DNA of 32,958 nucleotides from CAZLXG01 sp964563585 (lineage in GTDB: Bacteria; Bacteroidota; Bacteroidia; Flavobacteriales; Flavobacteriaceae): the NCBI GenBank assembly GCA_964563585.1, contig CAZLXG010000023.1:1-32958 (forward strand), written 5' to 3'. A program made the position numbers and the translations under genes. This document shows, piece by piece, positions 1-8,201 of the stretch. Each line of letters starts with the position of its first letter. Position 1 is the first letter of the stretch. Below the pieces are notes generated by a model. It was given only the letters and a program-made list of their open reading frames with translations, did not search any database and was not told the origin of the DNA.

Positions 1-2744
1 ATAAATTTTCTTTTTTAAACGCAGCACACACAGCATATTTTGCTGATTTATATGAACAATATTTAGAAAACCCTGATACGGTTGAACCTAGTTGGAAAGC
101 TTTTTTTCAAGGGTATGATTTTGGTAGTGAGAATTACGGATTAGAAGGTGAAATTGTTGAAGGTGTTTCTGCACAGATTCCAGAAAAAGTTCAAAAAGAA
201 TTTCAAGTTGTAAAACTTATTGATGGTTATAGAATGCGAGGGCATTTGTTTACCAAAACAAACCCAGTTCGGGATAGACGAACGTATAATCCAACATTAG
301 ATATAGAAAATTTCGGACTTTCAAATAACGACTTAAATACTGTTTTTGATGCTGGTGATATTTTAGGTATTGGCGCACAAACATTACGTGTAATTATCAC
401 ACATTTAGAAAACATTTATTGTAGTTCTATTGGAGTGGAGTATATGTATCTTCGTAATCCTGATGTAATTAAATGGTGGCAGGATCAAATAAATGAAAAT
501 GATAATCAGCCTAAATATTCTGCTGAAACTAAAAAATATATTCTTTCAAAATTAAATCATGCAGTAACTTTTGAAAACTTTTTGCAAACTAAATATGTTG
601 GTCAAAAACGTTTTTCTTTAGAAGGTGGCGAGTCGTTAATTCCAGCAATTAGTAATGCACTTTATTATTCGGTTGAAAAATTTGATGTTAAAGAATGTGT
701 TTTAGGAATGGCACATCGTGGACGTTTAAGTACACTTGTAAATATTTTTAGAAAACCAATGAACGAGCTTTTTAGTGAGTTTGATGGAAAAGATTTTGAA
801 GATGAAAATATAGATGGAGATGTAAAATACCATTTAGGTTTAACACTAAATAAAACTTACCAAAATGGTAAGAAAATTAAAATGAATTTAGTGCCTAATC
901 CATCACATTTAGAAACAGTTGCTCCAGTAGCAGAGGGTATTACACGTGCTAAAATTGATGCAGATTATAATGGTGATAATTCCAAAATTTTACCAATAAT
1001 TGTTCATGGTGATGCAGCTATTGCTGGTCAAGGTATAGCTTATGAAGTTGCCCAAATGAGCCAATTAAATGGTTATAAAACGGGTGGTACAATTCATATT
1101 GTAGTAAATAATCAAATTGGGTTTACAACCAACTATTTAGATGCGCGTTCAAGTACCTATTGTACAGATGTTGCAAAGGTAACTTTATCACCAGTTTTAC
1201 ACGTAAATTCTGATGATGCTGAGGCGGTTGTACATGCTGTTGAAATGGCTTTGGAATACAGAATGCGATATAAAAAAGATGTGTATATCGATTTGTTGGG
1301 TTATAGAAAATATGGACATAATGAAGGAGACGAACCACGTTTTACACAACCAAAGTTGTATAAAAACATAGCAAAACACGATAACCCATTTAAAATATAT
1401 TCAGATAAATTAATTGAAGAAAACACAATTGATAAAGCTTATTCAGAAAACATTGTAAAAGATTTTAAAGCAATGTTAGAAAAGGAATACACCAAGTCTA
1501 AAGCTGCAGAATCGTCTAAAGTACGCGAGTTTATGCAAGAGCGTTGGACCGATTTTGACAGACAAGGATTAGATGCTATGTTGAAGCCTGTCGAAACAAG
1601 TTACTCTGAAGATAGACTTAAAGATATTTCAAAAATTGTTTCAACCGTTCCCGAAGGCGTTAAGTTTTTGCGTAAGGCTGAAAGAATTTTAAAAGGACGT
1701 GCAAAAATGGTTTTTGAAACCGATTCTTTAGACTGGGGAATGGCAGAAAATTTAGCTTACGGAAGTTTACTTGAAGAAGGGTTTAACATACGTATTTCTG
1801 GGCAAGATGTTGAAAGAGGAACGTTCTCACATCGTCATGCCATATTACGTGATGAAATATCAGAAGAGCGCATCAATCTATTAAATACAAACCCAGAGAA
1901 TAAAGGTAAAATGGAGATTTATAATTCATTTTTATCAGAATATGGAGTACTTGGTTTCGATTATGGTTATGCTATGACAAACCCAAATACATTAACTATT
2001 TGGGAAGCACAGTTTGGAGATTTTAGTAATGGAGCACAAATTATTTTCGACCAATATTTATCGGCAGCCGAAGATAAATGGAAAGCACAAAATGGTATTG
2101 TAGTGTTGTTGCCACATGGTTACGAAGGGCAAGGTTCTGAGCATTCATCTGCAAGAATCGAACGTTATTTACAATTATGTGCTAATGATAATATGACTGT
2201 TGCAAACTGTACAACACCTGCTAACTTTTATCATTTGTTGCGTCGTCAAATGAAACGTAATTATAGAAAACCATTAATTATTTTCACGCCTAAAAGCTTA
2301 TTACGCCATCCAAAAGCAGTATCATCTTTAAATAAATTATCAACAGGTAATTTTGAAGAAGTAATTGACGATTCAATAAATCCTAATAATGTAAAAAAAT
2401 TAGTATTCTGTACAGGTAAGTTCTATTATGATTTGTTAGCTGAACGTGAAACTATAAATAATAATGAAGTTGCTTTAGTAAGAGTTGAGCAATTATTTCC
2501 TTTACATTTAGAAAAAATACAACAAATAATTAATGGTTACCCGAATGTTAAAAACTATGTTTGGGCACAAGAAGAACCAAAAAACATGGGAGCTTGGAGT
2601 CATGTTTCAGAACGATTAGATTTGGTTAAACTAGAAGCGTGTACAAGACCATATGCATCAGTTCCAGCACCAGGGTCAAGTACAAGAGATAAGAGAAGAC
2701 AGCAAAATGTAATTAATGCAGTTTTCGATATTGTTGAAAAATAA
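1..2744 (+). CDS. sucA: 2-oxoglutarate dehydrogenase E1 component (5'-partial)
   Basis: This is the thiamine-diphosphate E1 subunit that decarboxylates 2-oxoglutarate in the TCA cycle and passes the succinyl group to E2. The reading frame is open from the first bases of the window. Position 3 onward reads KFSFLNAAHTAYFADLYEQY, the usual E1 N-terminal region that binds E2, so the real start lies about two codons upstream of the window and the ATG at 234 is internal. Visible are the AHRGR segment near residue 240, the GDAAIAGQG and NNQIGFTT thiamine-binding segments, and the C-terminal transketolase-like half ending in APGSSTRDKRRQQ. At about 915 aa the length is normal. odhB follows after 36 nt, so the two are co-transcribed. 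The E3 subunit is not in the window. Confidence 0.97.
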   Translation, partial: KFSFLNAAHTAYFADLYEQYLENPDTVEPSWKAFFQGYDFGSENYGLEGEIVEGVSAQIPEKVQKEFQVVKLIDGYRMRGHLFTKTNPVRDRRTYNPTLDIENFGLSNNDLNTVFDAGDILGIGAQTLRVIITHLENIYCSSIGVEYMYLRNPDVIKWWQDQINENDNQPKYSAETKKYILSKLNHAVTFENFLQTKYVGQKRFSLEGGESLIPAISNALYYSVEKFDVKECVLGMAHRGRLSTLVNIFRKPMNELFSEFDGKDFEDENIDGDVKYHLGLTLNKTYQNGKKIKMNLVPNPSHLETVAPVAEGITRAKIDADYNGDNSKILPIIVHGDAAIAGQGIAYEVAQMSQLNGYKTGGTIHIVVNNQIGFTTNYLDARSSTYCTDVAKVTLSPVLHVNSDDAEAVVHAVEMALEYRMRYKKDVYIDLLGYRKYGHNEGDEPRFTQPKLYKNIAKHDNPFKIYSDKLIEENTIDKAYSENIVKDFKAMLEKEYTKSKAAESSKVREFMQERWTDFDRQGLDAMLKPVETSYSEDRLKDISKIVSTVPEGVKFLRKAERILKGRAKMVFETDSLDWGMAENLAYGSLLEEGFNIRISGQDVERGTFSHRHAILRDEISEERINLLNTNPENKGKMEIYNSFLSEYGVLGFDYGYAMTNPNTLTIWEAQFGDFSNGAQIIFDQYLSAAEDKWKAQNGIVVLLPHGYEGQGSEHSSARIERYLQLCANDNMTVANCTTPANFYHLLRRQMKRNYRKPLIIFTPKSLLRHPKAVSSLNKLSTGNFEEVIDDSINPNNVKKLVFCTGKFYYDLLAERETINNNEVALVRVEQLFPLHLEKIQQIINGYPNVKNYVWAQEEPKNMGAWSHVSERLDLVKLEACTRPYASVPAPGSSTRDKRRQQNVINAVFDIVEK

Positions 2745-2780
2745 AGAATTAAAATTCATAATACATTAAAATTATAGAGA

Positions 2781-3995
2781 ATGATTTTAGAAATGAAAGT
2801 GCCTTCACCAGGTGAATCTATTACAGAAGTAGAAATAGCAACATGGTTAGTTGAAGAAGGAGATTATGTAGAAAAAGACCAAGCTATTGCTGAAGTTGAT
2901 AGTGATAAAGCAACACTTGAGTTACCTGCAGAAGCTAGTGGAACTATAACTTTTAAAGCTGAAGAAGGCGATGCTGTTGCAGTTGGCGCTGTAGTATGTT
3001 TAATTGATACTAGTGCAGAAAAACCAGAAGGTTCTGAAACTAAAGAAGCTAAAAAAGATAATGCTCCAAAAACTGAAAAGGTTGTTAGTTCGAGCGCAGT
3101 CGAGAACAAAACATATGCTACAGGAACTGCAAGTCCAGCAGCAAAAAAGATTTTAGCTGAAAAAGGAATGGATGCTTCATCAATTCATGGAACAGGAAAA
3201 GATGGTAGAGTAACCAAGGATGATGCTGTAAAAGCAGTGCCGTCAATGGGGCAAGAGGTTAATGTTGAAGGTCGTGGAACATCAAGAAGTAAAATGTCAA
3301 TGCTACGTCGTAAAGTGGCAGAGCGTTTAGTAGAAGCTAAAAATACAACGGCTATGCTAACCACTTTTAATGAGGTTGATATGTCGCCAATTTTTGCTTT
3401 ACGTAAAGAATACAAAGAAACATTTAAAGAGAAATTTGGGGTAAGTTTAGGCTTTATGAGTTTCTTTACTTTAGCTATCGTAAGAGCATTAAAAATGTAC
3501 CCTGCGGTAAACTCTATGATTGATGGAAAAGAAATGTTAAGCTACGATTTTTGTGATATTAGTATCGCAGTTTCTGGTCCAAAAGGATTAATGGTTCCCG
3601 TAATGCGTAATGCTGAAAAGTTAAGCTTTAGAGGTGTTGAAGAAGAAGTAAAACGTTTAGCAATTAGAGCACGTGATGGAAAAATTACTGTAGATGAAAT
3701 GACGGGAGGAACATTCACTATTTCTAATGGAGGTGTTTTTGGTAGCATGTTATCTACGCCAATTATTAATCCACCACAAAGCGCTATTTTAGGTATGCAT
3801 AATATTGTTGAACGACCTGTAGCCATTGATGGTAAGGTTGAAATTCGTCCAATAATGTTTGTTGCTTTATCATATGATCATCGAATTATTGATGGTAAAG
3901 AAAGCGTTGGTTTCTTAGTTGCTGTAAAAGAAGCATTAGAAAATCCAGTAGAATTATTAATGGACAATGATGCTAAAAAAGCATTAGAACTTTAA
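2781..3995 (+). CDS. odhB (sucB): 2-oxoglutarate dehydrogenase E2, dihydrolipoyl succinyltransferase
   Basis: This is the core of the 2-oxoglutarate dehydrogenase complex and transfers succinyl from E1 to CoA. The 404-aa protein has an N-terminal lipoyl domain (residues 1-75, lipoyl lysine K43 in EVDSDKATLEL). An Ala/Lys/Glu-rich linker is followed by a peripheral-subunit-binding domain (about 114-153, ASPAAKKILAEKG...GTGKDGRVTK) and the catalytic domain (about 170-404). The active-site motif SYDHRIIDG carries H367 and D371. Length and order match the family, with one lipoyl domain as usual for succinyltransferases. The gene is directly downstream of sucA and is followed by a strong terminator, so it ends the operon. 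Confidence 0.97.
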   Translation: MILEMKVPSPGESITEVEIATWLVEEGDYVEKDQAIAEVDSDKATLELPAEASGTITFKAEEGDAVAVGAVVCLIDTSAEKPEGSETKEAKKDNAPKTEKVVSSSAVENKTYATGTASPAAKKILAEKGMDASSIHGTGKDGRVTKDDAVKAVPSMGQEVNVEGRGTSRSKMSMLRRKVAERLVEAKNTTAMLTTFNEVDMSPIFALRKEYKETFKEKFGVSLGFMSFFTLAIVRALKMYPAVNSMIDGKEMLSYDFCDISIAVSGPKGLMVPVMRNAEKLSFRGVEEEVKRLAIRARDGKITVDEMTGGTFTISNGGVFGSMLSTPIINPPQSAILGMHNIVERPVAIDGKVEIRPIMFVALSYDHRIIDGKESVGFLVAVKEALENPVELLMDNDAKKALEL

Positions 3996-4014
3996 AATAA
4001 TAAATACTTTATAT

Positions 4015-4049
4015 AAAAAAGAGCAACCAATTTGGTTGCTCTTTTTTTT
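4015..4049 (+). terminator. Rho-independent terminator after odhB
   Basis: The arms GAGCAACC and GGTTGCTC flank a 5-nt loop and are followed by eight T. An A-tract lies before the stem, so it could also act on minus-strand transcripts. It lies 20 nt after the odhB stop. Confidence 0.93.
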
Positions 4050-4074
4050 CATTTAAGAATTGGGTATTAACTAA

Positions 4075-4182
4075 CTAATTATTGAAAAAATAGACTAATA
4101 TATTAATTGAAATAACTATTATAATTAATGCAATTAAACCTATTGCAAAAAATTTGTCGAGAAAACGATTCTCTTTTTCCAT
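4075..4182 (-). CDS. Single-span membrane microprotein, 35 aa
   Basis: A short open frame starting at ATG 4182 and ending in TAG encodes MEKENRFLDKFF, one hydrophobic span of about 20 residues (AIGLIALIIIVISINILVYF) and a short NN tail. The charged N-terminus followed by a long Ile/Leu/Val run is typical of small bacterial membrane proteins. I know no family for it. It sits between the odhB terminator and the duplicated hairpin region that follows the response regulator gene, and shares strand with that operon. No clear ribosome-binding site or promoter is visible. Chance is possible because AT-rich DNA easily encodes hydrophobic runs. Confidence 0.45.
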   Translation of the reverse strand: MEKENRFLDKFFAIGLIALIIIVISINILVYFFNN

Positions 4183-4220
4183 TATATATATATAAAAGTA
4201 GCTCTGGGGTTTACATTTGT

Positions 4221-4349
4221 TATTAAAAACTCTGTATCACTACGACACAGAGTCTTTAATATAAACTCTCTTTAAAAAGAATTTGATTAATAGCACTGTA
4301 AAGGTAATATGTATCTTTAAGAAAAAAAATACGCACTTATGCGTATTTT
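4221..4349. repeat. Hairpin-plus-palindrome module, copy 1
   Basis: Copy 1 of a two-copy module in the 315 bases (4183-4497) that otherwise hold no gene. A long imperfect hairpin at 4221-4261 (TATTAAA and ACTCTGT arms, 11-nt loop) is followed by the 17-mer ATTAATAGCACTGTAAA at 4286-4302 and a palindrome at 4326-4349 (AAAATACGCA ctta TGCGTATTTT). The 17-mer and the palindrome recur with the same spacing in copy 2. Confidence 0.7.
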
Positions 4350-4382
4350 AAAAAAAAGATTAAGGCGAGTATGTAAAATACA

Positions 4383-4499
4383 GAAAGCTCTAAATCATTA
4401 CAATTTAGAGCTTTCAAATTCTCCCTAAGAACTAATTAATAGCACTGTAAATGTATATGATATAAACGATATGAAAAATACGCACTTGTGCGTATTTTT
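4383..4499. repeat. Hairpin-plus-palindrome module, copy 2
   Basis: Copy 2 of the module. A perfect 13-bp hairpin lies at 4383-4415 (GAAAGCTCTAAAT arm, 7-nt loop). The identical 17-mer ATTAATAGCACTGTAAA is at 4435-4451, exactly 149 nt from copy 1. The palindrome AAAAATACGCAC tt GTGCGTATTTTT at 4474-4499 is also centred 149 nt from its partner. The leading hairpins differ in sequence between the copies, but their position in the module is the same. Confidence 0.7.
4474..4499 (-). terminator. Terminator-like hairpin ending the response regulator operon
   Basis: A 12-bp perfect inverted repeat with a T5 run on each side overlaps the TAA stop of the response regulator gene (stop at 4498-4500). 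It can terminate minus-strand transcription. It is also one of the two TACGCA/TGCGTA palindromes, so a protein-binding role is an alternative. Confidence 0.65.
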
Positions 4500-5130
4500 A
4501 AAGAAACTCTTTATTTAGGTTTGCCCAAATAGAAAGTGAAGTGGGTTTATTATCCAAACCTAGTTTGGCAACAATATGACTTCTGTGTTTATGTACTGTT
4601 TTTATAGATATTGAAAGTTCATCTGCAATATTTTGACTTGTCATATTTTCAGAAACAAGTTTTATAATTCGCAATTCAGATTTGGTTAATGTATTTAAAA
4701 TTTCAGGTTTTTTTTCTAAACTTTTGGCACTTAAATAAGCCGCTATTTCTTCACTAAAATAAGGCTTATTATTAACAACACTTTCTATACAAATTTCAAT
4801 TTCTTCAACGGCAAATTCTTTTAAGATATAACCATAAACATTAAAGGCTTTTGCTTGGTCGTAGACCTCTTCTTCTTTATCAAAAGTGATTAGAATTACT
4901 TTAGTTGAAAGATTGTTTTTTTGAACAGCTTCAGCAATTTCTAAACCCGTTTTATGTGGCATTCTAATATCTAGAATAGCAATTTCTGGTTTTAGTTTTA
5001 CTATAAGATTGTATGCCGCATTTCCGTCTTCAGCACTACCAATAATATTAAAACCTTTTGAGGTTAAAAAGTCGGTGAGACCTCTTAGCATAAGCGGATG
5101 GTCGTCTGCAATTACTATGGACGTATTCAT
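4498..5130 (-). CDS. NarL/LuxR-family response regulator
   Basis: Cytoplasmic two-component transcription regulator of 210 aa. The N-terminal receiver domain (1-118) has the acidic pair D9/D10, phospho-acceptor D54 (AILDIRMP), T82 and K104 in their usual places, so it should be phosphorylatable. The C-terminal LuxR/GerE helix-turn-helix (about 145-205) contains LTKSELRIIKLVSENMTSQN and SIKTVHKHRSHIVAKLGL. It is the last gene of the minus-strand CHAT operon, 41 nt after the retropepsin stop. No histidine kinase is encoded in the window, so its partner must be elsewhere. Two palindromes immediately downstream are possible binding sites, which is inference. Confidence 0.93.
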   Translation of the reverse strand: MNTSIVIADDHPLMLRGLTDFLTSKGFNIIGSAEDGNAAYNLIVKLKPEIAILDIRMPHKTGLEIAEAVQKNNLSTKVILITFDKEEEVYDQAKAFNVYGYILKEFAVEEIEICIESVVNNKPYFSEEIAAYLSAKSLEKKPEILNTLTKSELRIIKLVSENMTSQNIADELSISIKTVHKHRSHIVAKLGLDNKPTSLSIWANLNKEFL

Positions 5131-5171
5131 TAATTCTTAGGGTTGAGTGCTATTAATTTTAATGCGATACT

Positions 5172-5615
5172 TTATAATTTTAAATATAGAAATTTCTTTT
5201 CATAATCTATAACTGCTTTAGCTTTTTTTAAAATATCGGCACCAATAATGCCATCAACAGGTGTAGAGTTATGATTTATAAGTGCTGTATTTACATGTGT
5301 TAGATTAAACAAAACTAAAACAATTTTATTATGTTTCCATTTCCCAATTTTTACTTTATTTTTTTTAGCCATTTTAGTTTTCATATCAGTTGCTCCAGCG
5401 CCAGCAACTTTAATTAAAGAATCTTCGGCGTTGAGGTTAAAGTTTTTAATAGCATTAAAACCAACGCAAGAACTAGAAGCGCCAGTATCTAAAATAAAAA
5501 CGCCTTTTACACCATTTATTGTTGCTTTAACTTCAAAATGATTGGTTTTAGTAAGCTTCAATTTTACTTTGGTATAACCTTTTTCAAGAAGAAATTGTTG
5601 AAGCGTTTCGGTCAT
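5172..5615 (-). CDS. Retropepsin-like aspartyl protease
   Basis: A 147-aa single-domain clan AA aspartic protease. The active-site motif FILDTGASSSCVG gives catalytic D43 (DTG at 43-45), and VDGIIGADILK at 120-130 is the matching hydrophobic-Gly motif of the fold. As in retroviral enzymes, one DTG per chain implies a dimer. I chose the ATG at 5615 because it overlaps the stop of the upstream CHAT gene as ATGA. A longer in-frame extension to 5741 lies inside the CHAT coding sequence and is not credible as a separate start. No signal peptide follows this start, so the free protein would be cytoplasmic. Translation is probably coupled to the CHAT gene. The substrate is unknown. Confidence 0.88.
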   Translation of the reverse strand: MTETLQQFLLEKGYTKVKLKLTKTNHFEVKATINGVKGVFILDTGASSSCVGFNAIKNFNLNAEDSLIKVAGAGATDMKTKMAKKNKVKIGKWKHNKIVLVLFNLTHVNTALINHNSTPVDGIIGADILKKAKAVIDYEKKFLYLKL

Positions 5616-8173
5616 GTTTTTTTTCTTTTGAAGAATAAAAATAAAGCAATCAAAAGAATTATTGCCCCAAAAAAGATATAAAGTGTGAAATTTTGCGATT
5701 TTGTAGATTCTAATGAACCATAATAAACAAAAGCACTCCAAAAATAGGGTGATTTTTTACTATTACTAATAATACTGTTTTCTAAATATTCAATTTTTGA
5801 ATTATGATTAGCAATAAAACCAGATTGATTTTGCTTATAATTTTTATAGAATGATTGCATAATTTGAGAAGTTGACAAATCGTTTATTTGCCACAACGAG
5901 AAAAGCAAATTTTCTGCTCCAGCATACTGGAAACCACGAGCAATACTCATTGCGCCTTCTCCTTTATGTAATTTGCCAATACCAGTTTCGCAGGCGCTTA
6001 AAACAACTAAATCCGATTTTAAATTCAAACTGTATAATTCGTTTAAAAACATAGTGTCGTCGTAAAACGATATGTTTGCTGGTTTTGTAAAACCGCCACC
6101 GCTAGCATGTGTAGATAAGTGTAGAATGCCATAATTAGTTATGTTTTTAATAAAGTTGATTTTTGAAGCGTTTTCATTTATAAATATAGTTGAAGACATT
6201 TCGTTTTTTATAGTATTAGCCTCGTCAATTGAATATATAAGTGATTGATTGGTGTTTTCAAACACAGGAAAAAAACCTAATAAATTATTGTTATTACTTT
6301 TTTGAGTATCATTTAAATATAATAGTACAGTAGAATTATAAGCAATCTTTTGATTTTTAATAATAAAGGGCATTTTAGAAAATGATGTTGTATTCGTTTT
6401 TGAGGTTAATAATGACTCAAAAGGAATAAAATTTAATAAACCATCTGGAATAATAATTACATTTTTATAAGCTAAAGAAGCATCAAGTTTTAATAATTTG
6501 AACATATTAAATGCCTGAAAGGTAAAGTTGCTTATATCGTTATTTATAACCGAGGCATTATCAAAAAGGCTAATAAAATTTGTTATACTTTCTTTAGTGT
6601 TTGAGTCTAGATGAATTGGATTAAGTTCAATACCTGTATTAGATATTACAAATTGGTAAATGGTGTTTTTTCCGTAAAAATATTCTACCAAAATAGCATT
6701 GTCTTTTGTTAATTTATCCTGTAATGTTTTTAAAGAAAAGTAAGCGTTATCCGTTTTTGGATATTTGTTTTCAATAGCAATTTTTAATTGTTTTATTTGA
6801 AGACTGATATCACTTAATTGTTGACTATATAAGTTGATGTTAAATGCTATATTCGCGTTTAATCGTTCGTTAATTAAGAGGTTTGTAATACGTTCTTGTT
6901 CTTGTAATAAATTAAATTCTTTTATGAGTAAACTATCATTTGAGAAACGTTGTAAGCGTCGTCTTTTTATAAAATTTTCCTTTAAAACGGATGCTTTATT
7001 ATTTTCTGAATATTGAAAAGCTTCAAACAAAATGCTTTTATCTTTTGTTTGATTATAAGTATTAAAAAGAATATCTATACATGCTTCACTTCTAATTCTA
7101 TTATTGGTTTCGTTTAGAATTTTAGTTTCTTGCGAGGTCCAACTATGTTGCAATAATTTTGATACATAAAAACTTAAATTTAAACTCTCTAAAGCTATTT
7201 TTGAGTTAGGTTGAATGGCTGCATATAAATCGAAAATATCTATAAATGTATTCTCTGCGTACAAATTGGATTTCTTTGGCAATCCATTAGCATTAAAGTT
7301 TGGTAGTAATATTTTAATAGCAGTTTGTAAACTTTTTAAAGCATTATTTTGTTTTTTAAGTAGATGAAATAATTGAGCTTCTTCAATATGAAATTTTGCT
7401 AAATATCTGTTTGATAAATTAACTTCTGATAGATGTTTTTTCGCATTTTCAAAAGCTATTAATGCTTCAATATAATTGCCATTTTGCAGTTCAATTAAAT
7501 ACTCGTTTTTTTGTTTTAAGTATGTTGATACTGTTGAGGTGTTATTTAAAATAGATGTTTTATTCTGTTTATTTAAAGTAATTAAATAGTTAGTTTTAAT
7601 AGTTTCAAGATTGCTTTTTTGAGCTTCGGAAATACGAGATAATTTAAGTGCATCTTCAATAATTTTAATAGCAGTTTCTTTTTTGCCAATAGTTTGATAT
7701 AGCTTTGCAAGATTAATAGCGCCACTTATTTGATGTTTGGTGTTTTTGCTTTTTTCGGCTAAAAAAATGTACTGAGTTATCGTGCTAACGGCATTAGTGT
7801 AATCGCCTGTTTTGGTATACAAATTACCCAATGGATTTAAGCAACTTTCAATAATATCGAAATCTGAAAATCTTGAAAGTTCATAACTATTAAACCGCTT
7901 TAAAGCATCTTCAAATGTAATAATAGCTTCTTTTAGTTTAGAAATTTCGCCTAAATAGTATCCTTTATTACATTGTAAAAAAACGAGTGCTAATTGTTCC
8001 TCTTTAGTTTTAGCTTGTGTTTTAAAAATACTTTCCTGTTTACTTAATCGTTTTAGTGAAGTGCTATTTTTATTTTTTATAAAGGTTTCCGCAGCGACAT
8101 AAATGTTTTCTTCAAGTTCTTGTGAAAACAAAAAGGGAGATATTAGGAATAAAAGAAAGCTTAGTTTTTTCAT
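5612..8173 (-). CDS. Secreted TPR-CHAT domain protease-like protein, C-terminal anchor
   Basis: CHAT proteins are caspase-like cysteine peptidases. I chose the ATG at 8173 (853 aa) because it starts a clear signal peptide, MKKLSFLLFLISPFLFSQEL. An in-frame ATG at 8251 lies inside the upstream gene. Residues about 50-350 are helical repeats of TPR type, 400-490 are coiled and charged, and 490-820 form the CHAT domain. The predicted dyad is H689 (HLSTHA) and C728 (LSACETGIG), both intact, and PYFWSAFVYYG near 809 is the usual C-terminal CHAT motif. A hydrophobic span at about 829-848 ends in KRKKT. Signal peptide plus tail anchor implies a periplasmic peptidase with a short cytoplasmic tail. 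It starts 28 nt after the PKD gene and overlaps the retropepsin gene by 4 nt. Confidence 0.92.
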   Translation of the reverse strand: MKKLSFLLFLISPFLFSQELEENIYVAAETFIKNKNSTSLKRLSKQESIFKTQAKTKEEQLALVFLQCNKGYYLGEISKLKEAIITFEDALKRFNSYELSRFSDFDIIESCLNPLGNLYTKTGDYTNAVSTITQYIFLAEKSKNTKHQISGAINLAKLYQTIGKKETAIKIIEDALKLSRISEAQKSNLETIKTNYLITLNKQNKTSILNNTSTVSTYLKQKNEYLIELQNGNYIEALIAFENAKKHLSEVNLSNRYLAKFHIEEAQLFHLLKKQNNALKSLQTAIKILLPNFNANGLPKKSNLYAENTFIDIFDLYAAIQPNSKIALESLNLSFYVSKLLQHSWTSQETKILNETNNRIRSEACIDILFNTYNQTKDKSILFEAFQYSENNKASVLKENFIKRRRLQRFSNDSLLIKEFNLLQEQERITNLLINERLNANIAFNINLYSQQLSDISLQIKQLKIAIENKYPKTDNAYFSLKTLQDKLTKDNAILVEYFYGKNTIYQFVISNTGIELNPIHLDSNTKESITNFISLFDNASVINNDISNFTFQAFNMFKLLKLDASLAYKNVIIIPDGLLNFIPFESLLTSKTNTTSFSKMPFIIKNQKIAYNSTVLLYLNDTQKSNNNNLLGFFPVFENTNQSLIYSIDEANTIKNEMSSTIFINENASKINFIKNITNYGILHLSTHASGGGFTKPANISFYDDTMFLNELYSLNLKSDLVVLSACETGIGKLHKGEGAMSIARGFQYAGAENLLFSLWQINDLSTSQIMQSFYKNYKQNQSGFIANHNSKIEYLENSIISNSKKSPYFWSAFVYYGSLESTKSQNFTLYIFFGAIILLIALFLFFKRKKT

Positions 8174-8201
8174 AAGAAAGAAATGCAAGTAAAGTTTAGC
8201 T

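Noticed and set aside
234..236. ATG at 234 as the sucA start.
   Set aside because: The frame is open to the window edge and the upstream translation matches the conserved E1 N-terminus.
4183..4192. TATATATATA dinucleotide run.
   Set aside because: Too short to be a meaningful microsatellite in AT-rich intergenic DNA.
4221..4499. The repeated hairpins as a CRISPR array.
   Set aside because: Only two units, the repeated words are short, the hairpins differ and no cas genes are present.
5616..5741. In-frame extension of the retropepsin gene to an ATG at 5741.
   Set aside because: It lies wholly inside the CHAT coding sequence, its peptide looks like an out-of-frame product, and the ATGA overlap at 5615 is the natural start. 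Its openness matters only for the frameshift idea.
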